Assembly: GCF_017741935.1 (NCBI RefSeq)
Contig: NZ_JAGHMH010000004.1
Coordinates: 124,001 to 188,000 of the forward strand
Origin: Rhizobium sp. 16-449-1b
GTDB taxonomy: Bacteria > Pseudomonadota > Alphaproteobacteria > Rhizobiales > Rhizobiaceae
Direction: 5' to 3'
Length of the DNA stretch: 64,000 bases
Part shown: positions 43,113 through 52,904 of the stretch, piece by piece
Numbering within the stretch: the stretch's first letter is position 1
Layout: each line of letters starts with the position of its first letter
Notes under the pieces: model-generated
The model's database searches: none
The model's input: the letters and a program-made list of their open reading frames with translations, nothing else
What the model was told of the DNA's origin: nothing
Translations under genes and position numbers: made by a program

Positions 43113-44576
43113 TCAATAAGGCGCCTGAACCGGCCCCATGCCGACATAAACCGTCTTCAGCTCGGAATAGTGCTCCAGCGCGGCAATCGAGTTCTCGCGG
43201 CCGAAGCCGGATTGCTTGGAGCCGCCGAAGGGGATTTCGACCGGGCAGAGATTGTAGGTGTTGATCCACAGCGTACCGGCTTCGAGAAGGTCGACCACCC
43301 GGTGGGCGCGGCTCATGTCGGAGGTGAAGACGCCGGCCGCCAGGCCGAATTCGGTGGCGTTGCCGCGCGCGATGACTTCCGCCTCGTCCTCGAAATCGAG
43401 CACGCACATGACTGGTCCGAAGATCTCCTCGCGGGCGATGGTCATCTCGTCGGTCACGTCGGCAAACACCGTCGGCTGTACGTAGTAGCCTTCGCCCGAG
43501 ACATTGTTCGGAATGCCGCCGCCGACAACGAGCGTCGCACCCTCGGCCTTGCCCTTCTCGATGTACTCAAGCACCTTCTCGCGCTGCGCCCAGGAGACCA
43601 TCGGGCCGATCTGCGTCGCCTCGTTCATGGGGTCGCCGATCGCCATCGCCTCGGTACGCGCCTTCAGCCGCTTCAGGAATTCGATCTTGATGTCCTTCTG
43701 CACGAAGACGCGGGTGCCGTTGGAGCAGACCTGACCGGTCGAGTAGAAGTTGCCGAGCATGGCGCCGCCCACCGCGCTGTCGATATCGGTGTCGTTAAAG
43801 ACGATCAGCGGCGATTTCCCGCCGAGCTCCATCGTCACATGCTTGAGATTGCCGGCAGCGGCCGCGGCGACCTTTCGGCCGGTTGGCACCGAGCCCGTCA
43901 GCGACACCTTGGCGACGTCGGGATGGTTGACGAGCAGCGGCCCGGTATCGCGGTCGCCTTGGATGACGTTGAAGAGCCCCTTGGGCAGGCCGGCCTCGAT
44001 TAGGATCTCGGCGATCTTCAGCGCGCCGAGCGGCGTGTTTTCCGAAGGCTTGAACACCATGGCGTTGCCGGCGGCAAGCGCCGGCGCCGCCTTCCAGCAG
44101 GCGATCTGCTGCGGATAGTTCCAGGCGCCGATGCCGACACAGACGCCAAGCGGCACGCGCTTGGTATAGGCGAAATCGCCGCCGAGCGGGATGTAGGAGC
44201 CATTGAGGCCTGCCGCGATCACGCCGCCGAAGAACTCGAAGCTGTCGGCGCCGGACGTCGGGTCGGCGACGATCGTTTCCTGGATCGGCTTGCCGGTGTC
44301 GAGCGTTTCGAGCTCGGAGAGTTCGCGGTTGCGCTCGCGCATGATGTCGGCGGCCCGCTTCAGGATGCGGCCGCGCGCCGTCGGGCTCATCGCCGCCCAT
44401 TCCGGCTGGGCGCGCTTGGCAGCGGCGATCGCCTTTTCGACGATGGCGGGCGTGGCCGCGTAAAGCCGCGCGATGACTTCGCCGGTTGCCGGATAAAGGC
44501 TTTCGATCACGGTGCCGGCATCGTCCTCGACATATTCGCCATCGATGAAGTGCGATGCTGTGGGCTGGGCTCTCAT
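43113..44576 (-). CDS. betB: betaine aldehyde dehydrogenase
   Basis: A 487-residue NAD-dependent aldehyde dehydrogenase that makes glycine betaine. Catalytic residues: glutamate in [12 protein letters not shown] and cysteine in [13 protein letters not shown]; cofactor loop [12 protein letters not shown]. The C-terminal [15 protein letters not shown] is diagnostic for BetB. It begins 46 bp downstream of betI and ends 7 bp before the convergent antitoxin gene. Co-transcribed with betI; betA lies further downstream beyond the inserted module. Confidence 0.96.
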   Translation of the reverse strand: MRAQPTASHFIDGEYVEDDAGTVIESLYPATGEVIARLYAATPAIVEKAIAAAKRAQPEWAAMSPTARGRILKRAADIMRERNRELSELETLDTGKPIQETIVADPTSGADSFEFFGGVIAAGLNGSYIPLGGDFAYTKRVPLGVCVGIGAWNYPQQIACWKAAPALAAGNAMVFKPSENTPLGALKIAEILIEAGLPKGLFNVIQGDRDTGPLLVNHPDVAKVSLTGSVPTGRKVAAAAAGNLKHVTMELGGKSPLIVFNDTDIDSAVGGAMLGNFYSTGQVCSNGTRVFVQKDIKIEFLKRLKARTEAMAIGDPMNEATQIGPMVSWAQREKVLEYIEKGKAEGATLVVGGGIPNNVSGEGYYVQPTVFADVTDEMTIAREEIFGPVMCVLDFEDEAEVIARGNATEFGLAAGVFTSDMSRAHRVVDLLEAGTLWINTYNLCPVEIPFGGSKQSGFGRENSIAALEHYSELKTVYVGMGPVQAPY

Positions 44577-44622
44577 GGGTCTATCCTCTTAGCGGTTGGC
44601 TGCGGCAGAGTGGGGGATGCGG

Positions 44623-45210
44623 TCATCGGGCCGTCCCTCTGAGCTGTATCGTCACATAATCCTCCGTCAGCGCGATCGAGGCCTCGGCACCAACCCGCGT
44701 CGAGCCGAGACTCTGGCGGATGTAGAGCCCGTCGATCATCGCGGCCACGCCTTCTGCGATATGTTCCGCGACATCGGCGGGGCAGAGCGGCTTCAGATTG
44801 GCGACGAGGTTGGAGCGCAGGCGTCTTGCGTAGATGACGAGGAAGCGGCGCGTCTCTTCCGAGCGCTGCGCCTCGGCATAGAAGGCGAGCCAGGCGGCGA
44901 TCGTCTGCGGCGCGAACTGGTCGGCGTGGAAACTGACGCGGATCACCGCCGAAAGCCGCGCGCGCGGCGTGGCGGCTGCCTTCAGCGCCGTCACCGCGTC
45001 GTCGCGCAACTGCTTTAGAAGCGAGCGGATCGTCTCGATCAGCAGCTGTTCCTTGCTGCCGAAATAGTGGTGCGCGAGCGCCGGCGAAACGCCGGCCTGC
45101 TTGGCGATTTCGGACATGGTGACGCTGAGCGAGCCGTGATCCCCGATCACGCGCAGCGCTGCATCGACGAGCGCCTTGCGGCGCATCGGTTCTATTCCGA
45201 CTTTCGGCAC
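44623..45210 (-). CDS. betI: TetR-family choline-responsive repressor BetI
   Basis: A 195-residue TetR regulator. The GTG at 45210 gives VPKVGIEPMRRKALVDAAL, the BetI start, after an AGGAGAAAG ribosome site. The helix-turn-helix is SLSVTMSEIAKQAGVSPALAHHYFGSKEQL and the rest is a helical ligand domain. BetI represses the bet genes until choline is present. Its operator palindrome lies 32 bp upstream. Followed by betB. Confidence 0.94.
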   Translation of the reverse strand: MPKVGIEPMRRKALVDAALRVIGDHGSLSVTMSEIAKQAGVSPALAHHYFGSKEQLLIETIRSLLKQLRDDAVTALKAAATPRARLSAVIRVSFHADQFAPQTIAAWLAFYAEAQRSEETRRFLVIYARRLRSNLVANLKPLCPADVAEHIAEGVAAMIDGLYIRQSLGSTRVGAEASIALTEDYVTIQLRGTAR

Positions 45211-45242
45211 GGTCTTTCTCCTGCAATACGGCCAGCATAATT

Positions 45243-45262
45243 TTGATTGACTGATCAATCAA
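45243..45262. promoter_or_regulatory. BetI operator
   Basis: TTGATTGA-CTGA-TCAATCAA is a perfect 8-bp inverted repeat with a 4-bp spacer, between betI and the divergent HdeD-like gene. It corresponds to the known BetI recognition palindrome in related rhizobia. Confidence 0.88.
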
Positions 45263-45348
45263 TAAAAATCTGATCGCCTTTTCCGTAAGATATCTCTTTC
45301 CATCCGCCGTTTCTGCGCCATACTCAATGAACAACCGGGAGGTGCATG

Positions 45349-45900
45349 ATGACAGACATGTCCAATGAAATGCCTTCGTCCTCCGCGCTGCGGTCGAAAT
45401 GGGTCTGGTTCGTGGTCCTTGGCGCACTGCTGATCGTCTTCGGCGCCATCGCCGCCGCCAACGTCTTCCTCGCTACCGTCGTATCCGTCTATTACGTCGG
45501 CCTGCTCATGCTGGTCGGTGGCATCGTCTATCTCGCCCACGCCTTTCAGGTGCGCGAATGGGAGCAGCTCTTGTTCTGGGCGCTGAGCGGCGTGCTTTAT
45601 GTGCTGGCCGGCGTCTTCGCCTTCATGAACCCCATTCTGGCATCGGCGGCACTCACGCTGTTTCTGGCCATGGCCTTGCTGGTGGCGGGCATTTTCCGCG
45701 TCTTCGTCGGCTGGCGCATGCGCCCGTCGAAAGGCTGGGGCTGGGTGCTTTTGAGCGGCCTGATCACGGCGCTGGCGGGCTTCGTCATCGTGCTCGGCTG
45801 GCCGGTCAACAGCCTGTGGATCCTCGGCCTGTTCCTCGCCTGCGACCTGCTGCTGCAGGGCTGGTCGATGCTCGCCTTCGGGCTGGCCATCCGCCGCTGA
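45349..45900 (+). CDS. HdeD-like acid-resistance membrane protein (DUF308)
   Basis: A 183-residue protein with six hydrophobic helices, starting with VWFVVLGALLIVFGAIAAANVF and continuing LMLVGGIVYLAHAF, LSGVLYVLAGVFAFMNP, LFLAMALLVAGIFRVFVGW and the final WILGLFLACDLLLQGWSMLAFGL, the pattern of the HdeD/DUF308 family. ATG 45349 is preferred because it has the better spacing from GGGAGG; the ATG one codon earlier is possible. Divergent from betI. Role in stress is inferred from the family. Confidence 0.85.
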   Translation: MTDMSNEMPSSSALRSKWVWFVVLGALLIVFGAIAAANVFLATVVSVYYVGLLMLVGGIVYLAHAFQVREWEQLLFWALSGVLYVLAGVFAFMNPILASAALTLFLAMALLVAGIFRVFVGWRMRPSKGWGWVLLSGLITALAGFVIVLGWPVNSLWILGLFLACDLLLQGWSMLAFGLAIRR

Positions 45901-46136
45901 TTGTGCCCGCTATTCACAGCCTGTTCATCACGCACTGTTTCTTTTTTGACAAGAATGTGAGTGAAGACTAAAATTAGCCTCATGGCAGAGGTCGCAAACG
46001 TGTTAAAGCGACACTGCTGAAAGCCCAGCACCCGCGACCGGAAGGGCGGCCGAAGCGAGTGTGTATCCGTTCCTCGACCGGGCAGGTGTCTGCCCGACGA
46101 GGCGATGGGAGGCCACGAGGCAATGGGAGTGATGTC

Positions 46137-46364
46137 ATGCCGATGGTAACCGTTTCCATCTCTCCGCTGCAGGCGGCCGATATCCGCGCGGCGATAGACG
46201 ATGGCACTTATGTGTCCAGCAGCGAAGTGGTGCGCGAAGCGCTCCGGCTGTGGGATGCCGCCCGCAAGGTCGATGGCCTGCCGAAAGCGCGCGATTGCGC
46301 CCCCGCCGATGCCAGATGCGTCGCCGACATGTTCGCCGACCACGAGCATCGCCGCACCGCCTGA
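46137..46364 (+). CDS. ParD-type ribbon-helix-helix antitoxin without a toxin
   Basis: A 75-residue protein starting MPMVTVSISPLQAADIRAAIDDGTYVSSSEVVREALRLWD, the full ParD/CopG ribbon-helix-helix, then the acidic tail with RDCAPADARCVADMFADHEH. GGGAGTGATGTC precedes the ATG. No parE-like toxin follows in the 166 bp before the next gene or on the other strand. It is either an orphan antitoxin or a stand-alone DNA-binding regulator. Confidence 0.82.
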   Translation: MPMVTVSISPLQAADIRAAIDDGTYVSSSEVVREALRLWDAARKVDGLPKARDCAPADARCVADMFADHEHRRTA

Positions 46365-46530
46365 AGGCGGCATACCTATGGCCGCCGCTTGGCGCGGCGG
46401 TTGCGGCATGCAATTGATAAAACGCCAGTTTTCACAAAACCTTCACATTGGGGAAAGTGTTCGTTGACGCTTCGCCCTTAGTCTCCGCGCGAAAAATTAT
46501 AATTATAAATGCCGTATAGTGGAGAATGGC

Positions 46531-48336
46531 ATGTCGTTGGCTGCCACCGTAGAGCCCGCCCTTATTCGTCGCTACACCAGCGATCAAATCATTACTCTCG
46601 CCAAACTCGTTATCGAAAACGCCTTCCAGCCGATCGTCGAAGCCAGCACAGGTGTTGCCTTCGGCTATGAATCGCTGATGCGCGGCCAGGAGCGCCTGGG
46701 TTTCAATTCGCCGCTCGAAATTCTGGACGAGGCCCAGCGCGGCGATCAGCTGCTGCAGCTCGAGCAGATGGTGGCCAGCCGCGCGCTCGCCAAGTTCGCG
46801 TCGCTGCCGAATTTCTCCACCGCGACGCTGTTCCTCAATCTCGATGTCCGCCTCATTCCGCATGGCGAGCAGCTGGTGGAAAACCTGCTGCAGCATCTGA
46901 AGCTTGCCAACATCCCGCCATCCTCGATCTGCTTCGAATTCTCCGAGCGCTTCGACAACACCTCGGTTCCCGAATTCGCCGCGCTCGTCTCGCTGCTGCG
47001 CAAGCGCGGCTTCAAGCTGGCGATCGACGATTTCGGCGTCGGCCATGGAGAGATGAAGCTGCTCTGCGATCATCCGGTGGATTACCTGAAGATCGACCGC
47101 TACTTCATCGCCGATATCGATGGTAGCCCGCGCAAGCGCCACCTGCTGAAGAACATCGTCCACATCGCGCACGTGCTCGGCACCCGCGTGATCGCCGAGG
47201 GCATCGAGACTGAAGCCGAGTTCATCACCTGCCGCGAGTATGGTGTGGATCTCGTGCAGGGCTGGTTCATCTCCCGCCCGACCACGCATGTCTCCGAGCT
47301 GGTGCCGTCCTTCCCGCATCTGCAGGAACTCGGCAAGAGCAAGCGCAACAACCAGTCGCTCGACGAAATCCTTATCCGCAAGCAGATCGAAGTGCTGCCG
47401 ACGGTCTATGAAAACGACACGATCGACAGCGTCTTCGAGGTCTTCCGCCGCCATCCGCAGAATGCCTTCTTCCCGGTCCTCAACGCCAATGGCGAGCCGC
47501 GCGGTATCCTGCATGAGCGCCATCTCAAAGAATATATCTACCACCCCTTCGGCCGCGATCTGCTGAAGAACAAGGTCTATGAGCGCACCATCTCGCACTT
47601 TGTCGAAATGGCGCCGATCGTCGGCCTCGATTCCGATGCCGAGCAGCTGATGACGATCTTCGCCAACATGGAAGGCGCCAACTGCCTGCTATTGACGGAA
47701 AACATGCGCTATGCCGGCGTCGTCTCGGCCGCCTCGCTCATCAAGGTGATGAACGAGAAGAAGCTCAAGACCGCGCAGGACCAGAATCCGCTGACCGGTA
47801 TTCCAGGCAACCACGCCATCCGCGATTTCATGCGCGAGGCGAGCCGCGACAGCGACGAGACGCGCCACTTCTGCTATTGCGACTTCGACAACTTCAAGCC
47901 CTTCAACGATGCCTATGGCTTCCATCTTGGCGACCACGCGATCTCGCTCTTCGCAGCCCTGATGCGGCGCTACTTCTTCGCCGAGCGCCACTTCCTCGGC
48001 CATGTCGGCGGCGATGATTTCTTCATCGGCGTGCAGGGCTGGACCAAGGAGGAGCTCACGGAAATCCTCGATCGTCTGATCGGCGATTTCCATGACGATG
48101 CGCAGGATCTCTACTCTGAGATCGATCGCGCCGCCGGGCGCATTCGCGGCCACGACCGCGCCGGCGTCGAAGCCTTCTTCCCGCTGATGCGCTGCTCGAT
48201 CGGCGTTCTGGAGCTTCCCAAGGGTCTCGTCATCGACGACATCAGCCGCGTCTCCGCCGCCATCGCCCATATCAAGGCACTGGCCAAGGAAAGCGCGGAA
48301 GGCCTGGTGTTCCATCGGCTGGGCGAGGCGAATTGA
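46531..48336 (+). CDS. EAL-CBS-CBS-GGDEF protein, degenerate cyclase
   Basis: A 601-residue cytoplasmic protein. The order is EAL first (about residues 25-265: FGYESLMRG, NLDVRL, AIDDFGVGHGEM, YLKIDRYFI), then two CBS modules (about 275-415), then a GGDEF domain (about 420-590). The EAL motif is ESL and the catalytic residues around it are mostly kept, so phosphodiesterase activity is possible. The GGDEF core reads HVGGDDFFIG, which is altered, so it probably binds but does not make c-di-GMP. The start at 46531 follows GGAGAATGGC. CBS modules suggest sensing of an adenine nucleotide. Confidence 0.9.
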   Translation: MSLAATVEPALIRRYTSDQIITLAKLVIENAFQPIVEASTGVAFGYESLMRGQERLGFNSPLEILDEAQRGDQLLQLEQMVASRALAKFASLPNFSTATLFLNLDVRLIPHGEQLVENLLQHLKLANIPPSSICFEFSERFDNTSVPEFAALVSLLRKRGFKLAIDDFGVGHGEMKLLCDHPVDYLKIDRYFIADIDGSPRKRHLLKNIVHIAHVLGTRVIAEGIETEAEFITCREYGVDLVQGWFISRPTTHVSELVPSFPHLQELGKSKRNNQSLDEILIRKQIEVLPTVYENDTIDSVFEVFRRHPQNAFFPVLNANGEPRGILHERHLKEYIYHPFGRDLLKNKVYERTISHFVEMAPIVGLDSDAEQLMTIFANMEGANCLLLTENMRYAGVVSAASLIKVMNEKKLKTAQDQNPLTGIPGNHAIRDFMREASRDSDETRHFCYCDFDNFKPFNDAYGFHLGDHAISLFAALMRRYFFAERHFLGHVGGDDFFIGVQGWTKEELTEILDRLIGDFHDDAQDLYSEIDRAAGRIRGHDRAGVEAFFPLMRCSIGVLELPKGLVIDDISRVSAAIAHIKALAKESAEGLVFHRLGEAN

Positions 48337-48411
48337 CGCGACGGCGTTTCCGCCCTTCTCAACGCGGCGTTGCTGAACTATCTCACTGCTATCCGAATGA
48401 GGAGACCGGTG

Positions 48412-49407
48412 ATGTCTTTGCCTGCGCATATGCGCTTTGTCGATTTGCCCCGCTTCGGCGCCCCTGACGTGATGACCATTTCGAGCGGGCCAGTGCCCGT
48501 GGCGGGCGAGGGGCAGATCCTCGTGCGCACCCAGGCGATCGGCGTCAACCGTCCCGATGTCGCGCAGCGCCAGGGCACCTATCCGCCGCCGAAGGACGCA
48601 AGCCCGATCCTCGGCCTTGAAATCGCAGGTGAAGTGGTCGCGATCGGCCCCGGCGTCAGCGGCTATGCTGTCGGCGACAAGGTCTGCGGCCTTACGAACG
48701 GCGGCGCCTATGCCGAATACTGCGTGATACCATCAGGGCAAGCCTTGCCGTTCCCCAAAGGCTACGATGCGGTCCAGGCGGCAGCCCTTCCGGAAAACTA
48801 CTTCACCGTCTGGGCAAACATGTTCCAGATGGCGGGCCTGACCGAGGGTGAGAAGGTGCTCATCCACGGCGGCACCAGCGGCATCGGTACCACCGCGATC
48901 CAGCTTGCCCGCGCCTTTGGCGCCGAGGTCTACGCGACCGCTGGTTCTCAGGAGAAATGCGATGCCTGCGTCAAGCTCGGCGCGAAGCGTGCCATCAACT
49001 ACAAGACCGAGGATTTCGCCGAGGTGATCAAGGCCGAAACCGGCCAGGGCGTCGACATGATCCTCGATATGATCGGCGCCGCCTATTTCGAGAAGAACCT
49101 CGCCTCGCTGGCGAAGGACGGCTGCCTCTCGATCATCGCCTTCCTCGGTGGCGCGGTTGCCGAAACGGCCAACCTCGCGCCGATCATGGTCAAGCGGCTG
49201 ACGGTGACGGGCTCGACGCTGCGCCCGCGCACACCGGAAGAAAAGCGCGCCATCCGCGACGATCTCCTGTCGCAGGTCTGGCCGCTCCTCGACGAGGGCA
49301 AGCTTGCCCCCGTGATCCACAAGACCTTCGCCTTCGAGGATGTGGTCGAAGCCCACAAGCTGATGGAATCGAGCAGCCACATCGGCAAGATCATGCTGCG
49401 GCTCTGA
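48412..49407 (+). CDS. NADPH:quinone oxidoreductase (zinc-independent MDR)
   Basis: A 331-residue medium-chain dehydrogenase/reductase of the QOR type. The cofactor loop is [22 protein letters not shown], and [17 protein letters not shown] fits quinone oxidoreductases; the zinc ligands of alcohol dehydrogenases are absent. The start ATG at 48412 follows GAGGAG. It reduces quinones or enones with NADPH. It lies 76 bp after the EAL-GGDEF gene on the same strand and ends 4 bp before the convergent MFS gene. Confidence 0.92.
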   Translation: MSLPAHMRFVDLPRFGAPDVMTISSGPVPVAGEGQILVRTQAIGVNRPDVAQRQGTYPPPKDASPILGLEIAGEVVAIGPGVSGYAVGDKVCGLTNGGAYAEYCVIPSGQALPFPKGYDAVQAAALPENYFTVWANMFQMAGLTEGEKVLIHGGTSGIGTTAIQLARAFGAEVYATAGSQEKCDACVKLGAKRAINYKTEDFAEVIKAETGQGVDMILDMIGAAYFEKNLASLAKDGCLSIIAFLGGAVAETANLAPIMVKRLTVTGSTLRPRTPEEKRAIRDDLLSQVWPLLDEGKLAPVIHKTFAFEDVVEAHKLMESSSHIGKIMLRL

Positions 49408-49410
49408 CGA

Positions 49411-50856
49411 TCACGCCGCTTTTGTCGCTTGCGTCTCGTTGCCGGACTTCTGGATCGACAGCGAGATCAGGATCGTCACGATCCCCGGCAGCGCCATCAG
49501 CACGAACAGCCAATGCGCCGCGGATATGCCGCCGGCAACGCCGCCTGGCGCAAGCAGGCCGGTGCTGTTGACGATGACGCCCGCGAAGGCTGCGCCGAAT
49601 GCGCTTCCAAGCGATTGCACGGTGGTGATCGCCGCCGAGGCCTTGTCCTGCTCCGATGTCGCGACAAGGCGCAGCACCTTGGTCACCAGATGTGCCCAGC
49701 CGAGCCCGACCCCGAACCCCATGAGGAACATGAAGACGACGGCCGGCGCGAGCAGCGCGATGCTGCCTGTCTGATTGTCGCGTGCCAGGAAGATCGCCAG
49801 CGCCGCGACCGCAACCGTCTCGATCACGCAGCCGATAACGATCGCGCGGCCGGCGCGGGCTCCGGAGAACGAGGCGCTGAGGAACGCTGCCACCGTCCAG
49901 CCGAGCGCGACGAGCGCCGTGAGGTATCCCGATTCCAGCGGGCTGACATTGTGCAGGGATTGCAGGAAATAGGGGATGTAGATGTCGCTGGTCAGCACCA
50001 GGATCAACAGGAACATCATCAGGTAGACGCGGGAAATCGGCATGCTGAGGGCCACGGCGCCTGTCGGCAGCAGGCGGTTCTCGCTTCGCCGCTCTATGCC
50101 GAGCATGGCGACCACGGCGATGAGCGATGCCGCGACCAGCAGCGCTTTCGATTGCGTCGCCTCGATCGTGCCGGCGATGCTGACCAGAAGCACGGCAGTC
50201 AGGAGCAGCGCGATCTGCGTGATCGGCGTGCGCCCGGGAGCCCGGTCGTCATGCGCCGACGGCAGCAGCACGGGCGCAAGGATAGCCATGAGCACGCTCA
50301 CGGGAACAAGCAGCATGAAGGCGTGGCGCCACGTGCTGCCATCGGAGAACAGCCCGCCGAGGCTTGGGCCGAGCAGCGTCGCCACGCCCCAGATCGCCGC
50401 ATAGAGCGTCGAGGCCTTGCGCCACAGGTGCTCGGGATAGGCAAAGCGGATGAATGCATAGGCAAGCCCGCCCAGCGCGCCGGCTCCAAATCCCTGCACC
50501 GCGCGTCCGGCCAGAATGACCTGCATCGAGGGCGCCAGCGCGCAGATCAGGCTACCGGCCGCAAACATCAGCGCGCCGGCGACGTAAACCGTGCGCAGGC
50601 CGATGCCGCGCGGCCGCATGGCGACGAAGATGGATCCGAGCACCGCGGCTGCGACGAACAGCGTGGTGACCCAGGAGAGCAGTTCCAGCCCGCCGATATC
50701 GCGCACGATCGATGGCGCGATGGTCGCCATGATATAGGCCTCGACCGCATAGAGCGTCACGCCGCCGCCGAGCATCAGCGTGGCTGCCAGGACCGGTCTG
50801 GAAAAGAGATGGAAGACGGAGGAGCGCTCCGTCGCGACGTCGTCGATGCTGCTCAT
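49411..50856 (-). CDS. MFS transporter, 14-helix type
   Basis: A 481-residue transporter with many hydrophobic helices. Motif A-like VFLGSIFVAMRPRG and motif C-like IWGVATLLGPSLGGLFSDGSTWRHAFMLLV place it among drug/metabolite exporters of the DHA2 type. Start ATG 50856, MSSIDDVATERSSVFH. It is divergent from the SufR-like regulator gene at 50975 with about 118 bp between, including two direct repeats, and is therefore likely controlled by it. Confidence 0.88.
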   Translation of the reverse strand: MSSIDDVATERSSVFHLFSRPVLAATLMLGGGVTLYAVEAYIMATIAPSIVRDIGGLELLSWVTTLFVAAAVLGSIFVAMRPRGIGLRTVYVAGALMFAAGSLICALAPSMQVILAGRAVQGFGAGALGGLAYAFIRFAYPEHLWRKASTLYAAIWGVATLLGPSLGGLFSDGSTWRHAFMLLVPVSVLMAILAPVLLPSAHDDRAPGRTPITQIALLLTAVLLVSIAGTIEATQSKALLVAASLIAVVAMLGIERRSENRLLPTGAVALSMPISRVYLMMFLLILVLTSDIYIPYFLQSLHNVSPLESGYLTALVALGWTVAAFLSASFSGARAGRAIVIGCVIETVAVAALAIFLARDNQTGSIALLAPAVVFMFLMGFGVGLGWAHLVTKVLRLVATSEQDKASAAITTVQSLGSAFGAAFAGVIVNSTGLLAPGGVAGGISAAHWLFVLMALPGIVTILISLSIQKSGNETQATKAA

Positions 50857-50911
50857 GCGGAATGCCTTGAATGTTTCCTGGAACGCTTTTGGGAAGTTTT
50901 TTGCAAGTTAT

Positions 50912-50965
50912 AGCTTGGAAAAAATACACAGCCGCGCTATTAAAGCAAGAACAAGCTTGGAAAAA
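50912..50965. promoter_or_regulatory. direct repeats between the MFS and SufR-like genes
   Basis: AGCTTGGAAAAA occurs at 50912-50923 and again at 50954-50965, 42 bp apart, which is four DNA turns. The repeats lie in the divergent spacer and the second is just before the regulator start, a good layout for an operator. Confidence 0.45.
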
Positions 50966-50974
50966 TATCAGCCT

Positions 50975-51595
50975 ATGCGCCAATCATCAGCCAACCGAAT
51001 CCTGATGCTGCTCAAGACCGAAGGGCCGCAACTCCTATCGGCCATAGGCGAGGCGCTGTCCATCTCCGGCGAGGCCGCCCGCCAGCAACTGGCGAAGATG
51101 GCGGACGAGGGGTTGGTCGAGCCCGTCTCCGAACCCGCGCCGGGCAGGGGCCGCCCCCGCCAGCTCTGGCACCTGACACCATCAGGCAACGCCCGCTTCC
51201 CGGACCGCCACGCCGAGCTGACCGCGACCCTTCTTTCAACCATGGTCCAGAGCCTCGGCCCCCAGGCGCTCGACACCGTCATCGCCGCCCGCGAGGCCGA
51301 GACGCTGGCGCGCTACCACAGCGAGATCACCGCCAAGGATCTCCCCACCCGCGTCCGCCAGCTGGCCGGCATCCGCACCGACGAAGGCTACATGGCCGAC
51401 AGCTGGCAGGAAGAGGACGGCTCGCTGCTCCTGATCGAAAACCACTGCCCCATCTGCGCCGCCGCCACCGCCTGCTCCGGCTTCTGCCGCTCCGAACTCG
51501 AAACCTTCCGCAGCATCCTCGGCGCGAACGTCGAGCGCGAGGAACACATTCTTCACGGCGCGCGGCGTTGTGCTTACAGGATCAGCGCGGGCTAG
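50975..51595 (+). CDS. SufR-like ArsR-type regulator with a cysteine cluster
   Basis: A 206-residue regulator of the COG2345 type. Residues 6-60 form a winged helix (ANRILMLLKTEGPQLLSAIG, EALSISGEAARQQLAKMADEG). The C-terminal domain has ENHCPICAAATACSGFCRSEL with cysteines in a C-x2-C-x5-C-x3-C pattern, then EREEHILHGARRCAYRI, as in iron-sulfur-sensing SufR proteins. ATG 50975 is used; a TTG nine codons earlier is also conceivable. It ends 14 bp inside the convergent sugar-efflux gene. Confidence 0.87.
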   Translation: MRQSSANRILMLLKTEGPQLLSAIGEALSISGEAARQQLAKMADEGLVEPVSEPAPGRGRPRQLWHLTPSGNARFPDRHAELTATLLSTMVQSLGPQALDTVIAAREAETLARYHSEITAKDLPTRVRQLAGIRTDEGYMADSWQEEDGSLLLIENHCPICAAATACSGFCRSELETFRSILGANVEREEHILHGARRCAYRISAG

Positions 51596-52805
51596 CGGAT
51601 TGCTGCAGCTGTTGCTTTTCAGCTTCCACGAATAGCAGCAGCAATATCGCGGCAACGCCGACACCGGCCGCCAGCAAGGCGGTTCCGGAATAGCTTGTGA
51701 AGCTTGTTCCCAGGGCAAAAATTCCCGCGCTGACGCCGTTCGCCGCAAACGTATTGACCGAGATAAGTGATGTGCCGAGCCCCGGCCGATCGGCGATCAG
51801 GTCCTGCAGGTAGGTGATGGGCACGCTCAGGATCGCCGCGCAACCGCAGGCGTTGACGACGACGAGCGCATAGATCTGCCACGGTGCGGTAACGAGGCTG
51901 AGCATCACCAGATAGGCGCAGTAGATCAGCGTCCCGGTAGCCAGGATATGGACGCTGCGAAAACGCCGCTGCAATGCGCCCCACATCAGCATGAACGGCA
52001 TTTCCAGGAACGCGACCATACCGGCTGTGATCCCCACATCCGCAACGCTGCCGCCGGCATCATGAGTGATGATCAGCGGCGACACCACGCTGCTCAGCCG
52101 CTGCAGGCCCAGCATCATCGACAAGATGCCGACCCGCATCAGCACACGAGGCGAGAAGACACGCGCGAGCGAACTGAAGAAGCCAACCTGTTGCGAGGAC
52201 AACGCATCTCGCCGTGGTTCGCCCTTCGCCAGGAAGAGATACAGGCAGAAACAGACGAGGCTTGCCAGCCCGGCAATGCCGTAGGCCGGCGTCATCGAGT
52301 GAGCGCTGACGAGATAGAGGCCGATCAAACCCGGCGCCAGCGCCCATGACCCGGAAAACAGCGCCCGTACCGTCGAAGTGATCGCGGTCGCCTTGCCGCG
52401 ATCCATGGTGTTTGTTGCCGCGCGGATGCTCGCTAGAAGGACCGAATAGGTCGCGTTGCTGATCGGGATGAACAGCAGCACGCCGATCATGAAGGCGGCC
52501 GTATTTCGGAACGCGTAGATCATCCCGAAGCCAATCATGCCGCTTACCGACAGTGCCAGCACCAGCAGCCTGCGGTCGCCGAGCTTGTCGGACCAGATGC
52601 CGAGCGTCAGGCTGGTCACGACATTGATAAGGGCGGCGGCGAAGATCAGTATCGAATAGGCGTGATCCGACATGCCCAGTTCGGTAATTCCGATGATGGA
52701 TTGATACGGCATCGTCGAGGCATAGGTGAAGGCAAGCGTCACAAGCGTCAGCGACGGAATGCGTATTCGTTGATCGCGGAGAATGGACGAGAAGGCGGAT
52801 GACAT
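51582..52805 (-). CDS. MFS transporter, sugar-efflux-like
   Basis: A 407-residue, 12-helix MFS protein: LTLVTLAFTYASTMPYQSIIGI, IWSDKLGDRRLLVLALSVSGM (motif A), AFMIGVLLFIPISNATYSVL, then a second half with MLGLQRLSSVVSPLIIT and AAILSVPITYLQDLI. The wording fits the SetA sugar-efflux group, but the substrate is unproven. It is convergent with the SufR-like gene (14-bp overlap of their 3' ends) and upstream of it no further partner is seen. Confidence 0.87.
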   Translation of the reverse strand: MSSAFSSILRDQRIRIPSLTLVTLAFTYASTMPYQSIIGITELGMSDHAYSILIFAAALINVVTSLTLGIWSDKLGDRRLLVLALSVSGMIGFGMIYAFRNTAAFMIGVLLFIPISNATYSVLLASIRAATNTMDRGKATAITSTVRALFSGSWALAPGLIGLYLVSAHSMTPAYGIAGLASLVCFCLYLFLAKGEPRRDALSSQQVGFFSSLARVFSPRVLMRVGILSMMLGLQRLSSVVSPLIITHDAGGSVADVGITAGMVAFLEMPFMLMWGALQRRFRSVHILATGTLIYCAYLVMLSLVTAPWQIYALVVVNACGCAAILSVPITYLQDLIADRPGLGTSLISVNTFAANGVSAGIFALGTSFTSYSGTALLAAGVGVAAILLLLFVEAEKQQLQQSASPR

Positions 52806-52904
52806 GCGGCGACTCCAGTTGCCAAAAGTCTAGACCCGCACCACCTGATTGCAACCTCGTGTTCGCGATGGCGTCCATTCAATTATGTGATCGATGTTTT
52901 GACC

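Noticed and set aside
49429..50913. 494-residue frame opposite the 14-helix MFS gene
   Set aside because: Arg/His/Asp-rich low-complexity product; the minus strand gives a proper membrane protein.
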